The notes beneath the pieces were generated by a model. The model was not told where the DNA came from. It ran no database searches and saw only the letters and a list, made by a program, of their open reading frames with translations. From Gemmatimonadaceae bacterium (GTDB lineage: Bacteria > Latescibacterota > UBA2968 > UBA8231), in contig PBSR01000180.1 of NCBI GenBank assembly GCA_002726335.1, forward strand, positions 1 to 13,350: 13,350 nucleotides of DNA, written 5' to 3'. Position numbers and translations under genes: made by a program. Each line of letters starts with the position of its first letter. The stretch's first letter is position 1. Positions 6,222-13,350 of the stretch are shown here, one piece after another.

Positions 6222-7279
6222 CAGGTGGTCTCCGTGGGCAGGGTCAGTTCGAAGCGCTCGGCGCACACCGCAATCTTGTCCCACGTCCCCGGTGGAATGG
6301 GTATACCGTGAGCGCTGCGGTCTGCCAGTATGCGCTGTTGCGGATCGCCTGGCACCAGCACCTCGTCGACGCCATCCTGCGTCGGCAGCGACTTCTCGGC
6401 GCGCACCAGTTCGTCCACCTCCGTCTGCATCGCCTCGACCTCACCGAACATGGACACGTCGACGGCGGCGACAAAGCTGTTCTGGGCGCCGCCCTTCGGC
6501 TTGTCTCCGGCGCGGTCTTCCAGGATATGCGGCGCCAGCAGGGCGTTGCCCGCCATCAGGCTGGTGAAACACTCGAACATGAAAGCCAGTCCGTAGCCCT
6601 TGTAGTCACCGGCGGGGCGCAGCAGTCGCGCCTGCGCCGGGTCCGTCGTCGGCTTGCCGTCGGCGTCGAGGGCCCAGTCGTCACCGAGGGGGACGCCCTG
6701 ATCGGCGGCGACCATAACCTTGCCGAAGGCGACGATGCTCGTTGCCATGTCAAAGATCACGGCGCCGCGTTCCTTGGACGGTACGGCGAAGGCGATGGGA
6801 CTGTTGTGCGTGCCTGCCGCCTTTGCCCCCGGAGGTGCCATGTTCGGTGGATTGCAGACCACGGCAATCCCGGCCAATCCCTGCAGGGCCAGCTTTTCGA
6901 CGTAGTAGCCCATGGCGCCCTGGTGTGTCGTGTTGCGGATCAGCGCCCAGCCGACGCCGGCAGCGCGGGCCTTCTCGGCCACCCGGTCTACGGCAAAGTT
7001 GGTGACCACGGGGCCCATCGCGTGGTCGCCCTCGATGAAGATCGCCCCGGCTCGTTCGGACAACACACGAATCTCGGGGCGCGCATTCATGGAACCCGCA
7101 TCGAGAGCGTGGCTGTAGGATTCCAGCCTCGTGACCCCGTGAGAATCGACACCGCGAAGATTCGCCCATAGCAACACTTCTGCTTCGATGGCGGCATCCG
7201 CCGCTGGCATGCCCAACCCCTCGAAGACCTGCTGTGTGAATCTCTGCAGGTCTGTTGCGTCCACCCGCCGATCTGCCAT
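6221..7279 (-). CDS. Ldh_2-family NAD(P)-dependent dehydrogenase (malate/L-lactate/ureidoglycolate type)
   Basis: The 352-aa product belongs to the malate/L-lactate dehydrogenase family 2 (AllD, ComC, YiaK), whose members reduce or oxidise 2-hydroxy/2-keto acids with NAD(P) through an unusual fold. Family hallmarks are GVDSHGVTRLESY with His47, IRNTTHQGAMGYY with His119, PIAFAVPS, and a GDYKGYGLAFMFE segment. The length is typical. The ATG at 7279 is preferred over the adjacent TTG at 7282 because an AGGAG lies 8 nt before it. The exact substrate cannot be read from sequence. Neighbouring sugar-acid genes make a 2-keto sugar acid or related hydroxy acid plausible. The gene is divergent from the sialidase-like operon across a 97-nt gap and is followed by the NYN gene with a 1-nt overlap. 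Confidence 0.93.
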   Translation of the reverse strand: MADRRVDATDLQRFTQQVFEGLGMPAADAAIEAEVLLWANLRGVDSHGVTRLESYSHALDAGSMNARPEIRVLSERAGAIFIEGDHAMGPVVTNFAVDRVAEKARAAGVGWALIRNTTHQGAMGYYVEKLALQGLAGIAVVCNPPNMAPPGAKAAGTHNSPIAFAVPSKERGAVIFDMATSIVAFGKVMVAADQGVPLGDDWALDADGKPTTDPAQARLLRPAGDYKGYGLAFMFECFTSLMAGNALLAPHILEDRAGDKPKGGAQNSFVAAVDVSMFGEVEAMQTEVDELVRAEKSLPTQDGVDEVLVPGDPQQRILADRSAHGIPIPPGTWDKIAVCAERFELTLPTETT

Positions 7280-7302
7280 CAACGAAACTCCTGTCCTGGA
7301 AT

Positions 7303-7322
7303 CGATCCTTGCGTCGGGATCG
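7303..7322. promoter_or_regulatory. Inverted repeat in the divergent intergenic region (possible operator)
   Basis: CGATCC (7303-7308) and GGATCG (7317-7322) form perfect 6-bp arms around an 8-nt centre. The site sits between the divergent Ldh_2 and sialidase-like genes. A regulator binding here could control both operons. No regulator gene is in the window and no convincing -35/-10 pair was found next to it. Confidence 0.28.
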
Positions 7323-7376
7323 GTGAGGTGGCAAGATAGCGGTTCGCCACATCCTCAGAAAGCGGATCTCTCACGC

Positions 7377-8471
7377 ATGCTGCGCATCGTCGATCAGGGC
7401 ACCCTCTCGCACGTCTCCGGACGGGGTGCCTACATGCCGTGGATCACACCCCTGGCGGACGGCAGCTTCATCGCCACCCAGCATGTAGGCGCTGAACTCG
7501 GCTCCGACGACAACCACATCGTCGTGCTGCGCTCCACTGATGGCCGCTGCTTTGTCGAACAAGGGCGGATCGGTCCGGTAGACGACGGCTTCGCCTACCG
7601 CGCCCCGCAGATCAGCGTCGTGGACGACCACCGCCTGGTCCTGGTCTGCACCCGCTTCGAAACCGGGGCCGGGGCGCTCTTCGACCCTGAGTCGGAGGCC
7701 CTGCGCCGGCCCGGCATGTGCCTGTTCTGGTCCGACGACGCCGGCGTCAGCTGGAGTGAGCAGCCACAGGTCGTACCCGTCGACCTGCCCCCGGAGCGCT
7801 ATACCTGGAACAGCGCCGGACAGCTGCTGCAGCTGCGCCCGGATCGCTGGCTGTGGCCCTTGGAGACATGGAAGCCCGAAGGCTTCGAGGGTCCTCCCGA
7901 TCAGCGTGCGTGGGCGCTGTTCTCCGACGACGGCGGCCTTGGCTGGGGAGAACTGACCGTTGTCGCCGACGACCCCGATGGGGCCGTGCTCTACTGGGAC
8001 CAGATGAACTGCCGCCTCGACGACGGCCGCCTCTACACCATGATCTGGACCCACCTGTACGGTACGAGTGACGATCTTGTGAACCACTGGGTCCTGTCCG
8101 AGGATGAAGGCCGGACCTGGTCGCAGCCTCTGCCGACGAACCTGCGCGGGCAGGTGTGTTCACCGATGCCGTTGGCCGACGGCCGTGTCGCCGCCATCTA
8201 CAACGACCGCCACGATCCGCAGGGCATCCGCGTCGCCCTGTCCGAAGACCTGACGACCTTCGACACGGCCCACCAGGTTACCGTTTTCGACGCCGGCGCC
8301 GAAGCCACCTTCGGCGATCCGGAACATGACAACTTCCTCGCCGAGCACATGCTCATCGCCTTCGGCAAACCAGGGGGACGTCGCCTGGATGACGGCACGC
8401 TGCTCACCTGGTTCTGGTGTACATCAGGGGGCGTCACGCACACACGCTGGGTGCGTCTGGAGCTGGCGTGA
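7377..8471 (+). CDS. Sialidase-like Asp-box (BNR repeat) beta-propeller protein
   Basis: The 364-aa product carries three clear Asp-box motifs of the form SxDxGxxW: SDDAGVSW (119-126), SDDGGLGW (183-190) and SEDEGRTW (241-248), with a degenerate one near 53. These mark the blade turns of sialidase-type propellers. Other sialidase-like segments are an early Arg followed by PLADGSFIA (about 25-33) and YRAPQISVVDD (74-84). No signal peptide is present, so a cytoplasmic location is expected, unusual for a glycan-degrading sialidase. Substrate and catalytic activity are unknown; true sialic acid cleavage is not implied. ATG 7377 is chosen because the earlier in-frame part overlaps the divergent dehydrogenase gene; its RBS is weak. 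The stop overlaps the next GTG by 4 nt (GTGA), so the protein is probably made together with the UxaB-like reductase. Confidence 0.85.
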   Translation: MLRIVDQGTLSHVSGRGAYMPWITPLADGSFIATQHVGAELGSDDNHIVVLRSTDGRCFVEQGRIGPVDDGFAYRAPQISVVDDHRLVLVCTRFETGAGALFDPESEALRRPGMCLFWSDDAGVSWSEQPQVVPVDLPPERYTWNSAGQLLQLRPDRWLWPLETWKPEGFEGPPDQRAWALFSDDGGLGWGELTVVADDPDGAVLYWDQMNCRLDDGRLYTMIWTHLYGTSDDLVNHWVLSEDEGRTWSQPLPTNLRGQVCSPMPLADGRVAAIYNDRHDPQGIRVALSEDLTTFDTAHQVTVFDAGAEATFGDPEHDNFLAEHMLIAFGKPGGRRLDDGTLLTWFWCTSGGVTHTRWVRLELA

Positions 8472-9604
8472 GCGAGACGCTGCTCCAGTTCGGCGGCGGC
8501 GGTTTCCTGCGCGCCTTTGTCGATCTCTTCCTGCACGAGGCCAACTCGGCAGATGACGAATACGGTCGCGCCGTCGTCGTCACCTCCACCGAGAGCCCGC
8601 GATCGCGTTGGATCAACGAGCAGAACGGCCGCTACCACGTGGCCATTCGCGGGCTGCGGGATGGCGGGCGCGTCGACGACACCGTCGAGGTGACCGGCGC
8701 CCTGTCGCGCAGCCTCGTGGCCGGTGACGATTGGGCGGGTGTTCTCGAGGCGGCCCGGTCTCCGGATCTGCGCTGGGTTACGTCGAACACGACGGAAGCC
8801 GGTTTCGCCCTCGATCCCAGGGATCATGCCGGCGTGCGGGCGACGGCCATGGGTGCCGAAACGCCGCAGGCGCCCCGCTCCTTTCCTGCCAAGCTGTTGG
8901 CGGTCCTCGCCTACCGCATGCAATCGGGCCTGCCCCCGGTGACGGTCCTGCCCTGCGAGCTGATCGAAGACAACGGGCCCGCACTGCTCGACCTGCTGCG
9001 CGCGCAAGCCGACATCTGGGGCCTGCCCGGGGACCTGCTCGACGCCGTGGCCACCTGTCCGGTACCGAGCACACTGGTAGATCGTATCGTCTCCGGTCGA
9101 CCCGAGGAACACCCCCTGCTCGGGCAGGATCGACTGCTCACCGTGGCCGAGCCCTTCGCCTCCTGGGTAGTGGAACAGCAGCCGGGGCTCGATCTGTTCC
9201 CCCATCCGGCCATCGCCATCACCGACGACGTAGGTGATTATTCGCTGCGCAAGGTCCGTATCCTCAACGGGGCCCACACGGCACTGGTCTGCAAGACCCA
9301 TCTGATGGGGATTGAGACGGTGGGTGATGCTGTCGCCCACCAGGCGGTGGGTCCCTGGTTGCGTCGGGTCCTGGTGGACGAGATCCTGCCCGTTGTCAGC
9401 GATCGTGTCGTCGACGGCGAGAGCTTTGCCGAGACCACCCTCGAGCGCTTCGCCAATCCCTACCAGCAGCACCGCCTCGCCGATATCGCCCTGCACCACG
9501 AGACCAAGGTGAGCACCCGCCTGCTACCCACCTACCACGAGTACCTGGAGATGTTCGGCAAGCCGCCAACGCTCCTGGGCGAAGTCCTTCAACCTTTCCT
9601 GTAA
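8468..9604 (+). CDS. uxaB: Tagaturonate reductase (altronate oxidoreductase) homologue, C-terminally short
   Basis: The 378-aa product matches E. coli UxaB (NAD-dependent tagaturonate/altronate interconversion in hexuronate breakdown) along most of its length. Matches are FGGGGFLRAFVDLF (8-21, dinucleotide-binding start), SNTTEAGF, VLPCELIEDNGPALL, STLVDRIVSGRP and KVRILNGAHTALV with Lys262, Asn267 and His270 in the catalytic region. RFANPYQQHRLADIAL and TRLLPTYHEYLE follow. The protein then ends at LQPFL, where UxaB (483 aa) would continue for about 100 residues of helices beginning LTFALAALIAFYRG. No remnant of that part can follow, because the next gene starts 15 nt later. The start GTG overlaps the previous stop, with GGAG a few nt upstream. 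Mannitol-dehydrogenase superfamily members vary in substrate, so altronate/tagaturonate is likely but not certain. Confidence 0.85.
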   Translation: MSETLLQFGGGGFLRAFVDLFLHEANSADDEYGRAVVVTSTESPRSRWINEQNGRYHVAIRGLRDGGRVDDTVEVTGALSRSLVAGDDWAGVLEAARSPDLRWVTSNTTEAGFALDPRDHAGVRATAMGAETPQAPRSFPAKLLAVLAYRMQSGLPPVTVLPCELIEDNGPALLDLLRAQADIWGLPGDLLDAVATCPVPSTLVDRIVSGRPEEHPLLGQDRLLTVAEPFASWVVEQQPGLDLFPHPAIAITDDVGDYSLRKVRILNGAHTALVCKTHLMGIETVGDAVAHQAVGPWLRRVLVDEILPVVSDRVVDGESFAETTLERFANPYQQHRLADIALHHETKVSTRLLPTYHEYLEMFGKPPTLLGEVLQPFL

Positions 9605-9619
9605 TCCGATGAGACTGCC

Positions 9620-10609
9620 GTGAAAACCCTCGTCCTGACCGAACCGGGCCGCTTCGATCGTACCGATACCGACGCTCCCGGTGAACCCGGCCCGGGGGAT
9701 GCCCTGCTCCGCATCCACCGTGTGGGGATCTGTGGTACCGACCTGCACGCTTTCCGCGGTCGCCAGCCCTTCTTCGAGTACCCACGCATTCTGGGCCATG
9801 AGCTGGGTGCCGAAGTGATCGCCATCGGACCGGGAGTTGATCGTGTGGCGGTCGGTGACAGCGTGGCGGTGGAGCCCTATCTCCACTGCGGCACATGTCT
9901 ACCCTGCCGTCGTGGCCGACCGAACTGCTGTGAGGCTCTGCAGGTCCTCGGCGTACACACCGATGGCGGCATGCGCGAGTACATCATCCTGCCGGCCGGC
10001 AAACTGCACCGTTCCGACCGTCTGGAGCTGGAGCAGCTCGCCCTCGTCGAAACCCTCGGCATCGGTGCCCACGCCGTGGAGCGGGCTCAGCTGGAGGATG
10101 GTGAGACGGTCCTCGTCGTCGGCGCCGGCCCCATCGGCCTGGTGACGCTGCAGTTTGCAGTCCTCGCCGGGGCCCGGGTCCACGTGCTGGAGTCCGACGA
10201 GAATCGCCGAGCCTTCGCTCGTGATCACTTTGACGTGGCTGGCTGTCTGGCCCCCGGCGACGAGACACCCCGGGCGACCTGCGTGTTTGACGCCACCGGC
10301 AGTCGCGCCGCCATGGAGGCTGCCTTCGACCTGCCGGCTCCCAGCGGCCGCCTCGTCTTTGTCGGGTTTCAGCTGGAGCCCGTCTCCTTCGCCAACCCCG
10401 ACTTTCATCGCCGGGAACTGACGCTGCTCTCGAGCCGCAACAGCACCCCCGCGGAGTTCACCCGGATCATCAGCCTCATGGAAGCGGGTCGTATCGACAC
10501 AGCACCGTGGATCACCCACCGGGCCAGCTACGATGACGTTGTCGAAACCTTCCCCTCGTGGCTGGAGCCGGAGACAGGAGTGGTCAAGGCGATGTTGGAG
10601 CTGACCTGA
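9620..10609 (+). CDS. Zinc-dependent medium-chain dehydrogenase (sugar-alcohol/threonine dehydrogenase-like)
   Basis: This 329-aa GroES-like/ADH_zinc_N oxidoreductase has the catalytic zinc site in GICGTDLH (Cys38) and GHE (His60, Glu61). The structural zinc loop has Cys90, Cys93, Cys96 and Cys104. The nucleotide-binding GAGPIG lies at 168-173, followed by an acidic residue after the second strand (HVLESDE), which favours NAD. Family members oxidise polyols and sugar acids (sorbitol, L-idonate, galactitol phosphate, threonine). Specificity cannot be fixed here. The GTG start lies 15 nt after the UxaB-like gene, so the two are probably cotranscribed and act on related sugar acids or polyols. 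It is somewhat shorter than the usual 340-350 aa but appears complete. Confidence 0.93.
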   Translation: MKTLVLTEPGRFDRTDTDAPGEPGPGDALLRIHRVGICGTDLHAFRGRQPFFEYPRILGHELGAEVIAIGPGVDRVAVGDSVAVEPYLHCGTCLPCRRGRPNCCEALQVLGVHTDGGMREYIILPAGKLHRSDRLELEQLALVETLGIGAHAVERAQLEDGETVLVVGAGPIGLVTLQFAVLAGARVHVLESDENRRAFARDHFDVAGCLAPGDETPRATCVFDATGSRAAMEAAFDLPAPSGRLVFVGFQLEPVSFANPDFHRRELTLLSSRNSTPAEFTRIISLMEAGRIDTAPWITHRASYDDVVETFPSWLEPETGVVKAMLELT

Positions 10610-10679
10610 ACGGAGTTCGCCCGTGGTGGTAGGTGAGGATTTCACGGAGCCCGTGGGCAGAACAGGCGTCTGTAGGAGC

Positions 10680-11885
10680 ATGAGCCGCTTCCGGACCCCA
10701 AGCCTGCTGGTGCTCCTGTGCACCCTGTCGTGTGGCGATGAATCCTCCTCTCTTCCCACCGGCCCGGCCGACAGCACCTCGGATGCATCCGGCAGTCTGG
10801 GGGCTACGCCCCACGGGGACAGCCCCTTCGGCGTCCAGGTCGGCACGCATCCCGGGATGGAGGGTTCGCTCTATTCCGTCGATACCTTCCCCGTCTCACA
10901 GATCATCTCCGCCGTTGCGAAGGACGCGATTCCCGCCATCACCGATCCGCCCATGGTGGCAGCCGGGCAGACCGGCTATCTCATGGCCGACGCCGTCGTC
11001 TTCGGAGTTGTCATCGATGGCGAAGCGAGGGCTTATCCACATAACGTCGGCTGGTGGCACGAAATCGTAAACGACCAGATCAACGGTCAGGCCTTCAGTG
11101 TCACCTTCTGTCCCCTCACCGGCACGGGCATGGTGTACGACGGCGGCGACGCCGACGCAGAGCAGCGCCTGACTCTGGGTGTATCCGGTCTGCTCTACAG
11201 TACGAATCTGGTGATGTATGATCGCCGCGACGGGGAGTCGCTGATTCCGCAGATCTTTTCGACCACCGTCAGTGGCCCGCGCAAGGGAGAGACCCTGTCC
11301 CTGATGCCCGTGGTGGAAACTACGTGGCAGATGTGGCGACAGCTGTACCCTGAAACCCTCGTCATGGCCCCGGGACCCTACGACACACGCCGGTACCTGG
11401 TGTATCCGTACAACAACTACCGGGTGAACCACACCGAGTTTCTGTTTCCTACAGATCCATCTCTGGGGGCCAATCCAAATCCCCATATCAGCAGGTACGG
11501 GTTCGAGGAACGAGTGCTGGGCCTGCGTATTGATGGCGTGACACGAGCCTTTGCGTTCGCCGAGATGGGATCGGCGCAGCGGGTCATCAACGATACCGTG
11601 AACGGACTGGGCTTCCTCGTCGCCTGGGATCCGGACTCCCGCATGGCCATCCCCTACTCGACGACGGTCGACGGGCGCGACCTCACCTTCCGCCTGGACA
11701 CCGAAGCGGGTGTCGTTCCCTTCGGCATGCGTGATGAAGAGACTGGCACTCTGTGGGACGTCAAGGGTCAGGCTCTGACGGGAGAGTTGGCCGGTCAGCG
11801 GCTGACGCAGCTGCCCGCCCACAACTCCATGTGGTTCGCCTGGGTTTCTTTCTGGCCTGCTACAGAGATCTGGCAGTCGCCGTAG
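10680..11885 (+). CDS. DUF3179 domain-containing exported protein (probable lipoprotein)
   Basis: The 401-aa product begins with a short basic and hydrophobic export signal ending in Cys18 (LLCTLSC), followed by a Ser/Thr/Pro-rich linker. The lipobox is imperfect (Thr at -3), so lipidation is likely but not sure. The rest is DUF3179: GEARAYPHNVGWWHEIVNDQ (His127, Glu128), TFCPLTGTG (Cys144), SGLLYSTNLVMYDRRDGES, and TTWQMWRQLYPETLVM. The later part repeats similar themes (VTRAFAFAEMG, LPAHNSMWFAW). The biochemical function of DUF3179 is unknown. ATG 10680 has AGGAG only 1 nt before it, unusually close. An in-frame GTG at 10653 would move the signal inward by 9 residues and remains possible. 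The gene lies 70 nt after the dehydrogenase on the same strand and converges on the hydrolase gene. Confidence 0.88.
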   Translation: MSRFRTPSLLVLLCTLSCGDESSSLPTGPADSTSDASGSLGATPHGDSPFGVQVGTHPGMEGSLYSVDTFPVSQIISAVAKDAIPAITDPPMVAAGQTGYLMADAVVFGVVIDGEARAYPHNVGWWHEIVNDQINGQAFSVTFCPLTGTGMVYDGGDADAEQRLTLGVSGLLYSTNLVMYDRRDGESLIPQIFSTTVSGPRKGETLSLMPVVETTWQMWRQLYPETLVMAPGPYDTRRYLVYPYNNYRVNHTEFLFPTDPSLGANPNPHISRYGFEERVLGLRIDGVTRAFAFAEMGSAQRVINDTVNGLGFLVAWDPDSRMAIPYSTTVDGRDLTFRLDTEAGVVPFGMRDEETGTLWDVKGQALTGELAGQRLTQLPAHNSMWFAWVSFWPATEIWQSP

Positions 11886-11933
11886 ACCTGAAACTCTACC
11901 GGATCATCTCCCGCAACGAGGGCAGGCGCTGCA

Positions 11934-13350
11934 TCACTCGCCTCCCGGCGTTTCGGTTTCATCCGTCGGCATCGGGAGTGCGCCCTGCGAGTCGAGCACG
12001 AGGCTGCGCCGATACCACCTCGACAGGGTTTCCTGCGCCGGCTTGCGTTGCGGCGTAAAGCCGTCGTCCCCCTCACCCCCGGCACGTTCGTGGTTCGGGA
12101 ACCACTTCCAGAAGTAGGCGCCCCCCACCCAGGGCCGACTCCAGGCGGCGCGGAAGAACGCTTCGTACAGGGCTTCCTGTGTCTTCAGTCCGTTATGATC
12201 GCCGCCACCTTCAGTCTGTCGCTCCCATAACCACGGCTCGACGGCGGCGTTGGTGTTGGTACGGTAGCCGATCTCGGTAAACAGCACGCGGCGATCGCGG
12301 CGCTGCGCCACGCCTCCGAGGCGCTCGAGCCACGGCTGCCAACCCTCCATGAGACGGTCCACATCCGCCGTTGGCTCCTCGGCAAGCGGGAAATACGCCT
12401 GCACACCGATAAAGTCGACTGCGTCCCAGAAGCGCACATCCTCGAAGTTCGTCCAGTTGGCCGCGTAGACGATCCAGCCGCCGTAGACCTGGCGCACGCG
12501 CTCGATGATCTGCCGCCACTCGTGCTCGCGTTCGAGTGTGGCCGACAGTTCGGCGCCGATGCAGAATCCCTCGATGCCGTTGGCCTCGGCCAGACGGGCA
12601 AAGTGCACGATGAACCTCTCATACTGGGCGAACCACTCGGCCCAGTCCTGCTCGGACGTCATGGCCAGTTCACCCCGCCAGGTACCGCGACCGGTCCACA
12701 GATGGGGCTTCAGCAGTGTGGCAATGCCCCGCTGGCGCGCCAGTGCCGCGGTAATGGCCACACCCCGGTCGCTTTCTCCCCACCCGCCGGACTCGCCATC
12801 CGGCGCCTGCAACGTGGGCTTGTGGATATCCCGCTGCCAGCCGAACGGCGTCTGCACGATCCAGTCGACGTGCAGCGGTTCGAGCGAAGCCAGGTGGTCG
12901 CGGCCGATCATACGTCCCCCCACCCAGCTCACACCCCGCTGGCGAGACGACGGCGGCAGCGGGTGGTCGTGCGTGTCATGTGGTATGTCGAGGACTGTGG
13001 CCGGGCCTGCGGAGAGAGCACTCATGCGGAACAGCGGCCTGTCGACGACGGAGACCGGGGCGGCGGCGCCCTCTTCAGGGATCCTCGCACGAACGGCACG
13101 GCGATCGAGGCCGAGACGGGGATCGTCAAGGCTCAGCAGGTACTCTCCCGCCGGCGCCTGCAGTTCGAAGGTTCCGGCGGAGTCGGTGGCCACGACCCAG
13201 CGGGCACCCCCTTGGGTTCCCTCAGCCCGCACGGAGGCCGGGGGTGTCCACGCCAGACTGTCACTCCAGAGAGCGCGACCCGAGAGTCGTCGCAACGGCA
13301 TCGCCTCCTGGACGAGGACCACATCCCCCCGACGGCCAAATCGCGATCCC
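11934..13350 (-). CDS. GH113-like TIM-barrel glycoside hydrolase with N-terminal beta-sandwich domain (5' end outside window)
   Basis: The reading frame is open to the window edge, so the N-terminus is missing; an internal GTG at 13322 is probably not the real start. Counting from that GTG, residues about 10-95 look like a carboxypeptidase-regulatory-like beta-sandwich (VVATDSAGTFELQAPAGEYL). A TIM barrel similar to GH113 (endo-beta-1,4-mannanase family) follows from about 130. Likely catalytic glutamates are Glu258 in FCIGAELS (acid/base) and Glu350 in VLFTEIGYR (nucleophile). Further matches are VDFIGVQAYFPL, GGAYFWKWFPN and KPAQETLSRWY. It probably hydrolyses a beta-linked polysaccharide outside the cytoplasm; mannan is the family precedent, not shown here. 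It ends 48 nt from the convergent DUF3179 gene, with no clear terminator between. Confidence 0.85.
   Translation of the reverse strand, partial: GSRFGRRGDVVLVQEAMPLRRLSGRALWSDSLAWTPPASVRAEGTQGGARWVVATDSAGTFELQAPAGEYLLSLDDPRLGLDRRAVRARIPEEGAAAPVSVVDRPLFRMSALSAGPATVLDIPHDTHDHPLPPSSRQRGVSWVGGRMIGRDHLASLEPLHVDWIVQTPFGWQRDIHKPTLQAPDGESGGWGESDRGVAITAALARQRGIATLLKPHLWTGRGTWRGELAMTSEQDWAEWFAQYERFIVHFARLAEANGIEGFCIGAELSATLEREHEWRQIIERVRQVYGGWIVYAANWTNFEDVRFWDAVDFIGVQAYFPLAEEPTADVDRLMEGWQPWLERLGGVAQRRDRRVLFTEIGYRTNTNAAVEPWLWERQTEGGGDHNGLKTQEALYEAFFRAAWSRPWVGGAYFWKWFPNHERAGGEGDDGFTPQRKPAQETLSRWYRRSLVLDSQGALPMPTDETETPGGE

Noticed and set aside
6308..7171. Plus-strand ORF of 287 codons opposite the Ldh_2 gene
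   Set aside because: Antisense shadow; the minus-strand product has strong Ldh_2 motifs.
8198..9499. Long minus-strand ORF of 433 codons opposite the UxaB-like gene
   Set aside because: It is the antisense shadow of a gene with clear family motifs; its own translation is rich in Gly/Arg/Gln and shows no domain.
10896..11822. Minus-strand ORF of 308 codons opposite the DUF3179 gene
   Set aside because: Antisense shadow of a gene with clear DUF3179 motifs.

Overview
The window is a GC-rich piece (over 60 % G+C by eye) of bacterial chromosome. It has tightly packed genes, frequent GTG starts and start/stop overlaps. No rRNA, tRNA, transposase, integrase, phage gene or CRISPR array is visible. 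The families present are a DUF6785/DUF6784-type membrane protein, a large family-5 solute-binding protein, a DUF3179 protein, an exosortase, sugar-acid dehydrogenases and a GH113-like hydrolase. Together they suggest an uncultured, polysaccharide-degrading, Gram-negative-type lineage such as Latescibacterota, Poribacteria or a relative. This placement is inference from gene content only; no marker gene is present.

Layout, left to right. (1) Positions 96-4152, minus strand: a polytopic DUF6785/6784-type membrane protein, then a 28-codon small ORF whose stop overlaps the start of an exported oligopeptide/oligosaccharide-type ABC solute-binding protein. A good sigma70-like promoter and a GC-rich hairpin lie just upstream of the membrane protein. 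(2) Positions 4314-5381, plus strand: an exosortase H-like membrane protease/transpeptidase with its Cys, Arg and His residues present. It is followed, with an ATGA overlap, by its probable partner membrane protein, whose N-terminus lies in a different frame (apparent frameshift near 4905-4908). (3) Positions 5427-7279, minus strand: an Ldh_2-family (malate/lactate/ureidoglycolate-type) dehydrogenase followed, through a TGATG junction, by a NYN-domain putative RNase with a Lys/Ala-rich linker and a winged-helix (OST-HTH/LOTUS-like) tail. (4) Positions 7377-11885, plus strand: a sialidase-like Asp-box protein, a tagaturonate reductase (UxaB) homologue lacking the usual C-terminal ~100 residues, a zinc-dependent medium-chain dehydrogenase and a DUF3179 exported protein. 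(5) Positions 11934-13350, minus strand: a GH113-like glycoside hydrolase behind a beta-sandwich domain, cut by the window edge.

The common theme is probably capture and breakdown of polysaccharide-derived sugars and sugar acids. The GH113-like enzyme and solute-binding protein would act outside the cell or in the periplasm. The sialidase-like protein and three dehydrogenases have no signal peptides and would act in the cytoplasm. The exosortase pair is a separate surface-protein sorting module with no recognisable target in the window. The most interesting points are the frameshifted exosortase partner, the shortened UxaB homologue fused by overlap to a cytoplasmic sialidase-like gene, the promoter/hairpin/small-ORF architecture of the first operon, and the coupling of a putative RNase to a metabolic dehydrogenase.
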